Source: Urbifossiella sp046350095
GTDB lineage: Bacteria > Planctomycetota > Planctomycetia > Gemmatales > Gemmataceae
Reading direction: 5' to 3'
Assembly (NCBI GenBank): GCA_046350095.1
Contig: JAXMBA010000010.1
Span: 1 to 64,000, forward strand
DNA length: 64,000 bases
Part shown: positions 46,434 through 55,752 of the stretch, piece by piece
How the letters are laid out: each line of letters begins with the position of its first letter
Position numbering within the stretch: the stretch's first letter is position 1
Position numbers and translations under genes: made by a program
Notes under the pieces: generated by a model
Database searches by the model: none
What the model was told of the DNA's origin: nothing
Seen by the model: the letters and a program-made list of their open reading frames with translations, nothing else

Positions 46434-47900
46434 ATGCCCCGAGTGCCGATGAGCGCGACCACCTTCCCCTGCCCGTTCTGCGGCCGCAAGATGGGCGTGG
46501 GCCCCGAGCTGCTCGGCCGTAAGGTCCGCTGCCCCAACTGCAAGGAAGTGCTGGTCGCCCCGGTATCCGCGGCGGCGCCCGAGCCGCCGGTAGCCGTCGC
46601 GCCCCCGCCCCCGCCCCCCCCGGTGCCCGCCGCCGACTTCCCGGTCTTCAACCTGCCGAACCCCGAGCAGCTGGAGAGCATCTTCGGCGAGGCCGCGGAC
46701 CAAGGCGACGACGTGTTCGGAAGCGACCCAGGCCGGTTGCCGGTGCCCGAGATGCCGCCAGTCGCGCCGCCACCACCGCGGCCCGTCGCGGCTGTTACAC
46801 CGCCCGTCGCGGTACCTGCGCCACCGGTCGCGGCCTACGCCGCGCCTATGGCCGACCCGTTCGCGGGGCTTACTTCGCCCCCGGCTTACGCCCAACCGGC
46901 TCCGGTCGCCGTTCCCGCCCCGCCCGCGGCTCCGGCTGCCGCGAACCCGTGGGCCGGCTTCGACCAGGCGTCGCCGCCGGTAGCCGCCTACGCCGCGCCG
47001 GTGGCGCCGATCCCCGCAGCCGTCGTTCCCGAGGCTCCGTCACCCGGGCCGCGCCGCCGCGACCGCCGTCCCGAGCGCGACGAGCGCCCTGCACCCGCCC
47101 GCGAACGCCCGGTCCCGACGGCCGGCGGGAGCCTCAACACGATCATCAAGATCGGTTTCTTCGCGCTGATCCCCTACGCCCTACTGATGACCGTGCTGGC
47201 GGTGTACGGCCTCTTCATCCGCGAGGGCAAGCCACCAGAAGGGCACCCACTTTCGCTGATCCCCGACGGTCGCGGCGAGTTCCCGCCGGCCGATCGCAGG
47301 AAGACCGGCAAACTCGCCGTCCCGCTCGACGGCCCGCTCCCGCCCGAGCTGCGTGCCGGGCTTGGCAAGAAGGTCACGGTCGGTGACGTGGAAGTTGAGC
47401 CCGTCTCGGTCGCCGTCCGCAAGCTGTCCGTGGTCCGCGAGCCGGACCGCGGCAAGGCCCAGACGCAGTACCTGTCGCGCGGCGTCGTGCTGACGTTGAA
47501 CGTCCGCAACACGTCGGCCGACCTGTCGTTCCACCCGCTCGACCCGGCGTTCAACCGCAAGACCTTCCCGTCCGACACCCCGCCGACGGCGCTGGTCGTC
47601 GGCAAGGACACGTTCGCCGGCGGGCCGGTGGCGTGGCCGTTCGACAGGAACGTGAAGCGCGCCTACGAGTCGGCCCAGGCCGGCGACGACCAGCCGCTCG
47701 GCCCCGGTGAGAGCCGCAAGTACGTGGTCACGTCCGACGCCCGCGACGTGGTCGTGAAGGCGGTGCAGGGCGCCCGCGACACGATCCTGTGGCGGGTGCA
47801 GGTCCGCCGCGGCCTCGTGGAGTACCGCGGTCGCGAGGTGCCTGTAACGGCACTGATCGGCGTCGAGTTCCAGGCGTCGGACGTGACCGAGGAGAACTGA
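46434..47900 (+). CDS. MJ0042-type zinc-ribbon membrane protein
   Basis: This encodes 488 residues (ATG at 46434; 46449 is also possible). A zinc ribbon has CPFCGRKM and CPNCKEVL. A long Pro/Ala/Val-rich disordered segment (45-215) follows, then a basic patch (RRRDRRPERDERPAP) and one membrane span at about 236-258 (IGFFALIPYALLMTVLAVYG). The remaining 220 residues are beta-rich (VLTLNVRNTSADLSFHPLD). Its plan resembles that of the protein at 3229, though the outer domains differ. Function is unknown. It converges on thrS with 15 bases between stops. Confidence 0.75.
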   Translation: MPRVPMSATTFPCPFCGRKMGVGPELLGRKVRCPNCKEVLVAPVSAAAPEPPVAVAPPPPPPPVPAADFPVFNLPNPEQLESIFGEAADQGDDVFGSDPGRLPVPEMPPVAPPPPRPVAAVTPPVAVPAPPVAAYAAPMADPFAGLTSPPAYAQPAPVAVPAPPAAPAAANPWAGFDQASPPVAAYAAPVAPIPAAVVPEAPSPGPRRRDRRPERDERPAPARERPVPTAGGSLNTIIKIGFFALIPYALLMTVLAVYGLFIREGKPPEGHPLSLIPDGRGEFPPADRRKTGKLAVPLDGPLPPELRAGLGKKVTVGDVEVEPVSVAVRKLSVVREPDRGKAQTQYLSRGVVLTLNVRNTSADLSFHPLDPAFNRKTFPSDTPPTALVVGKDTFAGGPVAWPFDRNVKRAYESAQAGDDQPLGPGESRKYVVTSDARDVVVKAVQGARDTILWRVQVRRGLVEYRGREVPVTALIGVEFQASDVTEEN

Positions 47901-47915
47901 TCCCCCGGGCCGGCG

Positions 47916-49778
47916 TCACACGGTCAGCTTGTGCGTCCGCGTCTTCACCACCTGCTCCAGAATCGCTACGAACTCCGCCACCGGCTTCGCTCCAAGGTCT
48001 TCGCCGCTGCGGAGCCGCAAAGCCGCGCTCTCGGCCGCCATCTCCTTGTCGCCGATCACCAGCACGTACGGCACCTTCTGCAGCTGGAACTCGCGGATCT
48101 TCGCGTTCATCCGCTTGTCGCCGAGGTCGTTCTCGACGCGGAAGTCTTTTTCGCGCAGCGTCGCCGCCACCTTCTCGGCGTACTCGAAGTGCCGGTCGGC
48201 GATCGGCACGATGCCGACCTGCACCGGCGCGAGCCACGGCGGGAAGGCGCCCGCGTACAGCTCGATGAGGTACGACATCATCCGCTCCATCGTGCTGATG
48301 ACGCCGCGGTGGATCATCACCGGCCGCTTCGGCGTGTCGTCCGAGTCCTTGAATTCGAGCTTGAACTGCTCGGGCAGGTGCTGGTCGGCCTGGATCGTGG
48401 ACAGCGTCTCCTCGCGGCCCATCACGTCCTTCACCTGCACGTCGATCTTCGGCCCGTAGAACGCCGCTTCGCCCCACGCCTCGAAGAACGGCATGCCGCT
48501 CTCCGTCAGCACCTCGCGAAGCATCCGGATGCTGCTCTCCCACATCTCGGGGTTGTCGACGTACTTCCCCTTCGTCGCGGCGCCCGGCTCGTCGTTCTTC
48601 GACAGGCGAAAGCGGTACTCGGTGATGCCGAGGTCGGCGTAGGCCTTCTTCATCAGCGCCAGCACGCCGGCGATCTCGGCCTTCACCTGGTCGGGCCGCA
48701 CGAAGAGGTGGGCGTCGTTGAGCGTCATGCAGCGGACGCGGCTCAGGCCGCCGACCACGCCGGAGCGCTCGTAGCGGTACATCTTGCCGAGCTCGGCGAT
48801 GCGAATCGGCAGCTCGCGGTAGCTCCGCGGCTTCGCCTTGTACACCTGGATGTGGTGCGGGCAACACATCGGCCGCAGGCACAGTTCGTCCCACTCCTGG
48901 CCGCCCTCGCCCAGGTCCATCGGCGGGAACATGCTGTCCTTGTAGTGCTCCCAGTGGCCGGAGATGCGGTACAGCTCCTTCTTCGCGGCGTCCGGCGTGT
49001 ACACGTGGAGGTAGCCCGCGTGCCGCTCGTAGTCGGTAATGAACTGCTCGAGCAACCGGCGGACGGTCGCCCCCTTCGGCAGCAACATCGGGAAGCCCGA
49101 CCCGAACACCGGCTCGTTCGAGAACAGTTCCAGCTCGCGGCCGAGCTTGCGGTGGTCGCGCCGGGCCGCTTCCTCGATCCGCTCCAGGTGGGCCTTCAGA
49201 TCGGCCTCGTTGCCCCAGGCGGTGGCGTGGAAGCGTTTGAGCCCCTTGTTCTTCTCGTCGCCGCGCCAGTACGAGCCGGTGACTTGCGTCACTTTGAACC
49301 CCTTCGGGTCGAGGTCGCGGGTCGTCTCGACGTGAGGGCCGCGGCACAGGTCGACGAACGTGTCCTGCTGGTAGACGGTGAGCAGCGGAGCGCCGGCGGC
49401 GCTGTTGCCGTACTCGTCCTGGCCGTTGGTGAGGCCGTCGATGAGTTCGAGCTTGTACGGGTTGTCCTTGAACAGCTCGCGCCCCTCGGCGGCGGTAATC
49501 TCGCGGACCTTGAACGCGTGCTTCCCCTTGATGATCTGCCGCATCCGGTCGGCGATCCAGTTCAGGTCGGCGTCGCCCGGCTGGGTGTCGAGATCGAAGT
49601 CGTAGTAGAAGCCGAACTCGACCGGCGGGCCGATGGTGGGCTTGGCCTGCGGGAAGCGCTCGACGACGGCCTGGGCGAGGACGTGGGCCAGCGAATGCCG
49701 CGTCTTGTAGAGAGCGGGGTCGTAGTCCTTGGGGACGTACTTCTCGCCAGCCGCCTTGAGTTCCGCTTCGCTCGCCAT
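47916..49778 (-). CDS. thrS: Threonyl-tRNA synthetase (no TGS domain)
   Basis: This encodes 620 residues from the ATG at 49778. It starts directly with the editing-domain region (YKTRHSLAHVLAQAVVERFP), so the usual N-terminal TGS domain (about 60 residues) is missing. The N2 domain is otherwise intact with GPHVETT. The catalytic core has motif 2 around LCLRPMCCPHHIQVY with the zinc Cys, the His of NDAHLFVRPDQV, and motif 3 IHRGVISTMERMMSYLIE. The anticodon-binding domain closes the protein. It charges tRNA-Thr. The upstream 60 codons in frame to 49958 look non-coding. Confidence 0.95.
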   Translation of the reverse strand: MASEAELKAAGEKYVPKDYDPALYKTRHSLAHVLAQAVVERFPQAKPTIGPPVEFGFYYDFDLDTQPGDADLNWIADRMRQIIKGKHAFKVREITAAEGRELFKDNPYKLELIDGLTNGQDEYGNSAAGAPLLTVYQQDTFVDLCRGPHVETTRDLDPKGFKVTQVTGSYWRGDEKNKGLKRFHATAWGNEADLKAHLERIEEAARRDHRKLGRELELFSNEPVFGSGFPMLLPKGATVRRLLEQFITDYERHAGYLHVYTPDAAKKELYRISGHWEHYKDSMFPPMDLGEGGQEWDELCLRPMCCPHHIQVYKAKPRSYRELPIRIAELGKMYRYERSGVVGGLSRVRCMTLNDAHLFVRPDQVKAEIAGVLALMKKAYADLGITEYRFRLSKNDEPGAATKGKYVDNPEMWESSIRMLREVLTESGMPFFEAWGEAAFYGPKIDVQVKDVMGREETLSTIQADQHLPEQFKLEFKDSDDTPKRPVMIHRGVISTMERMMSYLIELYAGAFPPWLAPVQVGIVPIADRHFEYAEKVAATLREKDFRVENDLGDKRMNAKIREFQLQKVPYVLVIGDKEMAAESAALRLRSGEDLGAKPVAEFVAILEQVVKTRTHKLTV

Positions 49779-50029
49779 CGGGGAGGCTTCCTGTGTGAGG
49801 CGGCGCGGCTGATACGCACCGCCAGTAGTCGTTTTAGTTGTGGAGTGACGGCGCGACAGGGGACGCGGTTCGGGTCCATGCGAAGCCGCCGCTGTCAAGC
49901 GGCGTTCCGCCGCCGGCGACACTTTGGTCGAGATTATTGTTTCGGCCGCTCCCCCCACCGGGTCGCGGAAACAATTTCGTCAGTCGATGTGACGATGGTG
50001 CGATGTGGCGCCGGCCCGTCCCGCCAGCA

Positions 50030-50362
50030 TTACCGGCAGTTCGCCGTCGTGGGCCCGTCCGGCGGATTGGTGGGGTCTGCGAGGAGTTCCTTCAGCAATG
50101 CGTGTGGGTCGTAGTCGCGGCTGGGTTGCTGCTGGTCCGTGCGAAGTCCCACCAGAACGCCCCCGAGCATTCCGATGATCGCACCGCCAAAGTAGAACGC
50201 AGCAATCAGCAAGATGAGGAAAACGGGCCAAGCAAGCCCTCGAAACGTGCGGAATACGTCGAACTCAACGAGGACGTAGAGCAGGAAGAGACTTGTCAGA
50301 ACTCCGACCAGCGCACCACCAAATACGACGGCGGCGAATCTCAGGTATCGAGCGTATTTCAT
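50030..50362 (-). CDS. Small two-span membrane protein
   Basis: This encodes 110 residues from the ATG at 50362 (MKYARYLRFAAVVFGGALVG). Two or three spans are visible: LVGVLTSLFLLYVLVEFDVF, WPVFLILLIAAFYFGGAII and a following glycine-rich helix. A soluble 35-residue tail follows. I do not recognise the family. It sits 65 bases downstream of pdxA on the same strand. About 250 bases with no visible gene separate it from thrS. Confidence 0.65.
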   Translation of the reverse strand: MKYARYLRFAAVVFGGALVGVLTSLFLLYVLVEFDVFRTFRGLAWPVFLILLIAAFYFGGAIIGMLGGVLVGLRTDQQQPSRDYDPHALLKELLADPTNPPDGPTTANCR

Positions 50363-50427
50363 CTCGCGCGCCCTTTCGCCCCAGCATGCCGGTTCTGACG
50401 CCGAGTGCAAGATCACAACCCGCGGAC

Positions 50428-51387
50428 TCACGCCTGTCGGTCGCCCGCCAGCTTCGCCGCCAGCGCCACGGCTTTCACCAGGCTCGACACGTCGGCCACG
50501 CCCTGCCAGGCGATGTCGAACGCAGTTCCGTGGTCCACGCTGGTGCGCACGATCGGCAGGCCCAGCGTCACGTTCACGGCGTCCTCGAACGCCAGCGCCT
50601 TCAGCGGGATCAGCCCCTGGTCGTGGTACATGCAGACGTAGGCGTCGCAGGCCTGCCGGACCTTCGGCAGGAACGCTGTGTCCGGGGGAAGGGGGCCGCT
50701 CACGTCGATCCCCGTCGCGCGGGCGGCCTCGATCGCGGGAGTGATGATGCGCTCCTCCTCGTGGGCGCCGAACAGGCCGTGCTCGCCGGCGTGGGGGTTC
50801 AGGCCGCACACGAGCAACCGCGGCGGCCGGCCGCGCATCCGCTGCATGGCATCGGCGGTGAGTTCGATCACGTCCAAAATGCGCTCGGTGGTAAGTAACT
50901 GCGGCACGTCGCGGTAGCCGACGTGGACAGTCACCAGGCTGCACGTGATGGCGTCGGCCGTGAGCATCATGCACGACCGCTCCGCGTCTGTACGGGCGGC
51001 AAGGATTTCGGTGTGGCCGGGAAAGGGGAACCCCGCCGCGTGCAGAGACTCCTTGTTCAGCGGGGCGGTGCTGATGGCTGCAACCTTCCCCGCCAGGGCG
51101 TCGTCGATCGCCTGCGTGAAGTAGCGGTACGCCGCGGCCCCGCAGTCGGCTGAGACGCGACCGGGCTCGACATCCTGGGCGTCGATGGCATGCAGGTCGA
51201 GAACGTGGGCGGGGTCGGGGCGCGGCCAGCCAAGGTGGTCCGCGACGCGGCGGAGGACGCCGGCATCGCCGTAGACGATCGGGCGGCAATAGGTGCGGAC
51301 GTGGTGGTCGCGGAGGAGGCGGAGGCAGAGTTCGGGGCCGACCCCGGCGGGGTCGCCCATCGTCACGGCGATGCGGGGAGGGGTCAT
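50428..51387 (-). CDS. pdxA: 4-hydroxythreonine-4-phosphate dehydrogenase
   Basis: This encodes 319 residues. The PdxA hallmarks are MTPPRIAVTMGDPAGVGPEL, PGHTEILAARTDAERSCMML (metal His), LNPHAGEHGLFGAHEEERII (metal His) and MYHDQGLIPLKALAFEDAVN (metal His), followed by LGLPIVRTSVDHGTAFDIAWQG. It oxidises 4-phosphohydroxy-threonine in vitamin B6 synthesis. The ATG at 51387 is the natural start. pdxJ is not in the window. Confidence 0.95.
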   Translation of the reverse strand: MTPPRIAVTMGDPAGVGPELCLRLLRDHHVRTYCRPIVYGDAGVLRRVADHLGWPRPDPAHVLDLHAIDAQDVEPGRVSADCGAAAYRYFTQAIDDALAGKVAAISTAPLNKESLHAAGFPFPGHTEILAARTDAERSCMMLTADAITCSLVTVHVGYRDVPQLLTTERILDVIELTADAMQRMRGRPPRLLVCGLNPHAGEHGLFGAHEEERIITPAIEAARATGIDVSGPLPPDTAFLPKVRQACDAYVCMYHDQGLIPLKALAFEDAVNVTLGLPIVRTSVDHGTAFDIAWQGVADVSSLVKAVALAAKLAGDRQA

Positions 51388-51450
51388 GCCTGTAGTGTAC
51401 CGCCGCTAGCGGCGATGCACCGCGGGTGCAACGCCGCTAGCGGCATCACG

Positions 51451-52455
51451 TCAACCCGCCTTGTGAACCACGACGCGGTTGTGCCCCGCGTACACCACGG
51501 TACTCCAGTCCGCGCTGTGGGCGAAGTCGTGGGTGTGCATCGTCAGCTTGTCCTGCCGTTTCGCCCGCTTGCCGGCCACGTCCAGGAACTCGAAGTGCCC
51601 CTCGCCCGCGCCGCCGGCAGCGAGCAGCCATGACCCGTCCGGGGCGAACGCCAGCCGGTTCATCAGGCCCTTGTACTTGTCGCTTTCCCACACCCAGTGG
51701 CTCTTCCCGTCGGCCACCGTGAACACCTCCACGCGGGCCTTCCCCTCCAGGTGGTCGATGTTGCCGATCTTGCCGATGCCGCCGACGGCCAGGTAGCGGC
51801 CGTCCGGGCTGAACGCCACCGCCCGCGCGCCGCCGATCGAGTGGAGGCGCTGAACCTGGTCCCAGGTGTACATCCCCGGGCTCTCGACGGCGCCGAGCTG
51901 GTTGCCGCTCGCGGTGTCCCACAGAACCACCTTGCCGAGCTTGTCGCAGGTGGCAAGCTTCCGGCCGTCGTGCGAGAAGCACACGCCGTAGAGCATCGAC
52001 GGGAAATGCTGCGGCGTCCGCTCGGCGTGGCCGCGCAGCTCCTTCACCAGCGCCCCGGTCTGGGCGTTCCACAGCTTGCACACCATGTCGTCGGCGACGC
52101 TGGCTACGAGGGTACCGTCCGGCGAGGCGATCACCTTGCGGACCCACTTCGCGTGCGCGTCCACGGTGCGAACGACGCGGCCGTCTGTGGTGCTCCACCA
52201 CACCAGCTTGCCGTCGTAGCCGCCGGACACGACCGCGCCCGACGCGAAGGCCACGCCGGTGACGTAGCTCTGGTGAGTGCTGTGAAGCTCCTTGAACTCG
52301 ACCTTCTGGGCGGCGAGGTCGGCCTCGTACACCTTGAAGTCGGAGCAGCCGAAGTACGCGCGGCCCGGCTGACCGCCGAGTGCCACGGCGAGGTTGATGA
52401 CGGGGCGATTGTGGTCGGCGGATTGTTTGAAGGCTTCGGGGGTGGGGGTCGGCAT
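51451..52455 (-). CDS. WD40-repeat protein
   Basis: This encodes 334 residues forming a beta-propeller of about six or seven blades: VTGVAFASGAVVSGGYDGKL, WVRKVIASPDGTLVASVADD, MLYGVCFSHDGRKLATCDKL and ARAVAFSPDGRYLAVGGIGK, each ending in a W/L-x-W-like strand. It has no signal peptide. In planctomycetes WD40 genes often follow DUF1501/DUF1549 pairs, as here. It probably binds partner proteins. The large inverted repeat at 52510-52592 separates it from the DUF1501 gene. Confidence 0.88.
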   Translation of the reverse strand: MPTPTPEAFKQSADHNRPVINLAVALGGQPGRAYFGCSDFKVYEADLAAQKVEFKELHSTHQSYVTGVAFASGAVVSGGYDGKLVWWSTTDGRVVRTVDAHAKWVRKVIASPDGTLVASVADDMVCKLWNAQTGALVKELRGHAERTPQHFPSMLYGVCFSHDGRKLATCDKLGKVVLWDTASGNQLGAVESPGMYTWDQVQRLHSIGGARAVAFSPDGRYLAVGGIGKIGNIDHLEGKARVEVFTVADGKSHWVWESDKYKGLMNRLAFAPDGSWLLAAGGAGEGHFEFLDVAGKRAKRQDKLTMHTHDFAHSADWSTVVYAGHNRVVVHKAG

Positions 52456-52509
52456 GTGTGCCTGGGGGTGAGGTGTGCGGTGTTACTGGCTGGCAGGTTG
52501 TTCGGGTGA

Positions 52510-52592
52510 ACTCGTTAGGCCGGGGCGCAAGCCCCGGCCGGTCGTCAATGCCGGGGAGGCCGCACCGGGGCTTGCGCCCCGGCCTAACGAGT
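52510..52592. repeat. 28-base perfect inverted repeat (nested hairpins)
   Basis: The arms 52510-52537 and 52565-52592 are exact reverse complements, separated by 27 bases. Each arm is itself a hairpin: CCGGGGC and GCCCCGG around GCAA on the left and TTGC on the right. It sits between the DUF1501 and WD40 genes. It looks like a REP-type mobile repeat or a bidirectional transcription stop. Its copies elsewhere in the genome cannot be counted here. Confidence 0.85.
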
Positions 52593-52604
52593 CGTTCGCC
52601 GGTA

Positions 52605-53903
52605 TTACTTGATGAGCGCCGCGATCGGCTCCGCGCCGGCGTCCACGAGCGGGATCGGGCGGCTGCCGACGTAGTAGTTCTTGTGCGGGTTGATGCCGAG
52701 GGCGGCGTAGATCGTGGCGAACAGGTTCGCCGCGTTCACCTCCTCGTGAGTCACCGTGTTGCCGCGCGGGTCGGTGCGGCCCCACACGGCGCCGCCCTTC
52801 GCGTTCGCGCCGGTCATCGTCATGCTCCAGGCGCTGGCGAAGTGGTCGCGGCCCAGGCTGGCGTTGATCCCCGGCGTCCGCCCGAACTCGGCGAGCGTGA
52901 CGACCATCACGTCGTCGCGTAGGCCGCGCTCCTTCAGGTCGTCGATCAGCGTCGCCATGACGTGGTCGAGCTCCGGCACCATCTCCTGGTGCGTCTCGAA
53001 GTTCTGCCCGTGGCTGTCCCACCACGCGCGGGCCACGCGGACGAACGGCACGCCGGCCTCCACCAACCGCCGCGCGATCAACGCCTGCTGCCCGAACTGC
53101 GTCGGGCCGTACTTGTCGCGCGTGGCCTGGCTCTCCTGCGACACGTCGAACAGCCGCTCGCTCCCCATGATGCCGCGGACGCGGCCGTAGGCCTCGGCGT
53201 GGCTGCCGAGCGTGTCCGACGTGCGGCCGCGGACGAAGTCGCGGCCGAGCATGTCGCGCAGCTCGGCCCGCTCGCGGTGGTCGGTCTCGCTGATCGAGTC
53301 GAGGCGGCGGATGAACTCGGGCGTGTTGTTCGTCGTGAGTTCCATCGGGGCGTAGCGGGCGCCGAGGAAGCCGCTGTCGCCGGGGGCCATGCCGCGGCCC
53401 TCGGTCTGCGTGTAGAAGGTCACGTAGTCCGGCACCTGGCTGTCGGGCTTCCCCATCTCGCGGGCCACGACCGCGCCCAGGTCGGGGTAGCGGAGGTTCG
53501 CCTCGTCGCGGCGGCCGCGCATCATCAGCTTGGCGCCGCTGCCGTGGTCGCCGTTGCGGGTGTTCAGGCCGCGGACCAGGCACACGTCCTTCATCCGCTG
53601 CGCCATCTTCGGCATCAGCTCGGAAATCTGCGTGCCGGGTACGTCCGTCTGGATCGCCCGGAACGGGCCGCCGGTGGTCGCGCCCGGCTTCGGGTCGAAC
53701 GTTTCCAGCTGGCTGGCGCCGCCGGCGAGCCACAGGAGGATGACGCGCTTGTTCGTGCGGCGCAGGTCCGACGCCAGGGCCGGCGAGCCGAGCACGCTCA
53801 GGCCGGTCATGTCGGCGGCGGCGCCGGCCGCGGCGGCGGCCCCGAGGAAGCCGCGCCGGTTGAGCCGGTGGGCGGCCGACCCGCAGAAGAACTTCGGATT
53901 CAT
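52605..53903 (-). CDS. DUF1501 protein (TAT-exported, sulfatase-like fold)
   Basis: This encodes 432 residues. The twin-arginine signal LNRRGFLGAAAAAGAA is at the N-terminus. The body matches DUF1501: ILLWLAGGASQLETFDPKPG, GTQISELMPKMAQRM, YPDLGAVVAREMG, the DSHGQNFETHQEMVPELDHV block with metal-type residues, and VVTLAEFGRTPGINASLGRDH. The family is widespread in planctomycetes, where it pairs with DUF1549/DUF1553. Its biochemical role is not known; a polysaccharide or sulfate-ester role is often assumed. The DUF1549 gene lies 31 bases upstream. Confidence 0.92.
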   Translation of the reverse strand: MNPKFFCGSAAHRLNRRGFLGAAAAAGAAADMTGLSVLGSPALASDLRRTNKRVILLWLAGGASQLETFDPKPGATTGGPFRAIQTDVPGTQISELMPKMAQRMKDVCLVRGLNTRNGDHGSGAKLMMRGRRDEANLRYPDLGAVVAREMGKPDSQVPDYVTFYTQTEGRGMAPGDSGFLGARYAPMELTTNNTPEFIRRLDSISETDHRERAELRDMLGRDFVRGRTSDTLGSHAEAYGRVRGIMGSERLFDVSQESQATRDKYGPTQFGQQALIARRLVEAGVPFVRVARAWWDSHGQNFETHQEMVPELDHVMATLIDDLKERGLRDDVMVVTLAEFGRTPGINASLGRDHFASAWSMTMTGANAKGGAVWGRTDPRGNTVTHEEVNAANLFATIYAALGINPHKNYYVGSRPIPLVDAGAEPIAALIK

Positions 53904-53934
53904 GGACGGACTCCGAGCGGGGTGTGTCCGGGGT

Positions 53935-55551
53935 TCAATACACGAAGCGGAATTCGGGGCCGGTCACGAGCGCCCACAGCACCTGGCGGTAGGCGTCGGG
54001 CAGGCGGTCGGCGCGGTTCTCGACGTACGCCACGAGTGCGGCGCTCTCCGCGGCGGTGGGCTCACGGCCGTAGGCGCTGCGGACCAGCAGCGCGACGGCG
54101 GCCTTCTTGTCGGCGAGCGCCTTGGCCTTCGCGAGCACCCCGGTGTCGGTGAGGAACTCCTTCGCCACGCGGTCGCCGTTGGTGAACAAGAGCGCCTCGC
54201 CGACGCCGACCTGGAAGTTATCCGTCGGCATCGCGATGAGCGACGCGAAGCCGCGGCCGCTGCTCTCCAGCTGTTCCAGCGTCTTCTCGACGTCTTCGGC
54301 CTTCTTCCCCTCGAACAGCGCCGGGTCGGCGGCGGCGATCTTGAGCGACGTGGACAGTTGCAGTGGCGTGAACGGCTTCAGCTGCGCGACCGCGAACAGC
54401 TTGCGGTCAGGCGTCGCCTCCGTCGGGTAGCGGCTGCTGCGGCTGTAGGCCTGGCTCATCACGAGCCCGCGGACCAGCCGCTTCAGGTCGTAGCCGTGCG
54501 CGGCGGTGTCCTTCGCGAGCCACGCGAGCAGTTCGGGGTGGCTCGGCGGGTTCTCGCTGTGCATCTGGTCGAGCGGGTTAACAAGTCCGCTGCCGAAGAA
54601 GCGGTGCCACATCCGGTTGGCGATGGAGCGGGCGAAGAAGTCGGCGTTCCCGTCCGCCAAGGACACCTCGACGAGCTTGGCGCGGGCGCTGAACGCCGGC
54701 CGCGGCGGCGCCTTCTTCTCCTTCTTGGCCTGCTCGATGAGTTCCTTCTCCTTCTTCTGCTCGTCCTTGGTCATCTCGCGGGCGGTGGCGTCGTCCAGCT
54801 TCGCGCCGGTGAGGAACATCATCGGCGCGACCTTTTCCGGACCCTTGTTGGCCTTGTACTTCACCTGCCCGAAGCCGCGCTCGGCCAGGGTGCCGCCGGC
54901 GTCGTAGGTGCGGACCAGGAACGCCTTCATCCCGTAGAAGTGGTCCTGCGTCCAGTCCTTCACCAGCGGGTGGTCGTGGCACTGCGCGCAGCTGACGTTC
55001 ACCCCGAAGAAGCTGACGCTCACGTCGTTGGTGAGCTTGTCGGTGTCGGCGATGCGGCTCTTGAGGAAGTCGGCGGCACCCTTCATCGTGGCGTCGGCCT
55101 CGTCGGGCAGCATCAACTCGCGGTACATCCGGTCCCAGCTCTTTCCGGCCACGAGGGCGGTACGAAGGTACTCGCCGAGCGCCCCGCTACGCCGGCCGCC
55201 GCCGTCGGGGTTCAGCATCGCCTCGAACTGCGCGGCCTGGTGCCGGGCGAAGCCGGGCGAGGCGAGAAGGCGATCCACCAGCTTCGCCCGCTTGTCGGCG
55301 TCGGTGGCCTTCACATACGCGTCGGCCTCGGCAGCGGTAGGGATGCGGCCGGCGAGGTCGAGAGTGAGCCGGCGGACGAGCGTGGCGTCATCGGCCTGCG
55401 GGGCCGGAGTCACCCCTGCGGACTTGATCGCGTCATCGACGTAGTGGTCGATCGCGGCATGGACCGGGGTGGCTGCGGTGGGGGCGGCGGCGTGAACGGA
55501 GCCGGAAAGGGCCGCGAGTGCGGCAAGGGCGCAGGCGTGACGGAGCGGCAT
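53935..55551 (-). CDS. DUF1549/DUF1553 protein
   Basis: This encodes 538 residues from the ATG at 55551, with a signal peptide (MPLRHACALAALAALSGSVH). The N-terminal DUF1549 region has LVRRLTLDLAGRIPTAAEAD and AKLVDRLLASPGFARH. The CxxCH-type motif is VSCAQCHDHPL. A Lys/Glu coiled stretch lies at about 280-305. The C-terminal DUF1553 region has SIANRMWHRFFGSGLVNPLD, HPELLAWLA and WALVTGPEFRFVY. It may bind heme through CAQCH. It is the standard operon partner of DUF1501 in planctomycetes. The start at 55683 would bypass the signal and was rejected. Confidence 0.9.
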   Translation of the reverse strand: MPLRHACALAALAALSGSVHAAAPTAATPVHAAIDHYVDDAIKSAGVTPAPQADDATLVRRLTLDLAGRIPTAAEADAYVKATDADKRAKLVDRLLASPGFARHQAAQFEAMLNPDGGGRRSGALGEYLRTALVAGKSWDRMYRELMLPDEADATMKGAADFLKSRIADTDKLTNDVSVSFFGVNVSCAQCHDHPLVKDWTQDHFYGMKAFLVRTYDAGGTLAERGFGQVKYKANKGPEKVAPMMFLTGAKLDDATAREMTKDEQKKEKELIEQAKKEKKAPPRPAFSARAKLVEVSLADGNADFFARSIANRMWHRFFGSGLVNPLDQMHSENPPSHPELLAWLAKDTAAHGYDLKRLVRGLVMSQAYSRSSRYPTEATPDRKLFAVAQLKPFTPLQLSTSLKIAAADPALFEGKKAEDVEKTLEQLESSGRGFASLIAMPTDNFQVGVGEALLFTNGDRVAKEFLTDTGVLAKAKALADKKAAVALLVRSAYGREPTAAESAALVAYVENRADRLPDAYRQVLWALVTGPEFRFVY

Positions 55552-55752
55552 GCGGATGCTCCAGGGCCGAGCTTCGATCAGGCGCGGGAAGAGGGCGCCA
55601 GGCGGGGTCAATCCATCACCAGTATAACTTCGGCGCCCGCGGCCGCCAGATCGTATCCGAAAATCACGGCCGCCGCGTCGCACCGCTTTCCGGGTGACAA
55701 CCCCCCGGTCCGGGTGCTACCTTCGAAGTGTCCCCACCGCCAGGACCGCACC

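Noticed and set aside
47728..49347. 539-residue minus-strand frame in the thrS region
   Set aside because: It is out of frame with the clear ThrRS sequence and is Arg-rich.
49779..49958. 60-codon extension of thrS
   Set aside because: It lacks TGS-like text and the ATG at 49778 begins the recognisable homology.
53530..55700. Long plus-strand frame opposite DUF1501/DUF1549
   Set aside because: It only becomes real at the cytochrome-type gene (55753 on); the upstream part is His/Arg/Leu shadow.
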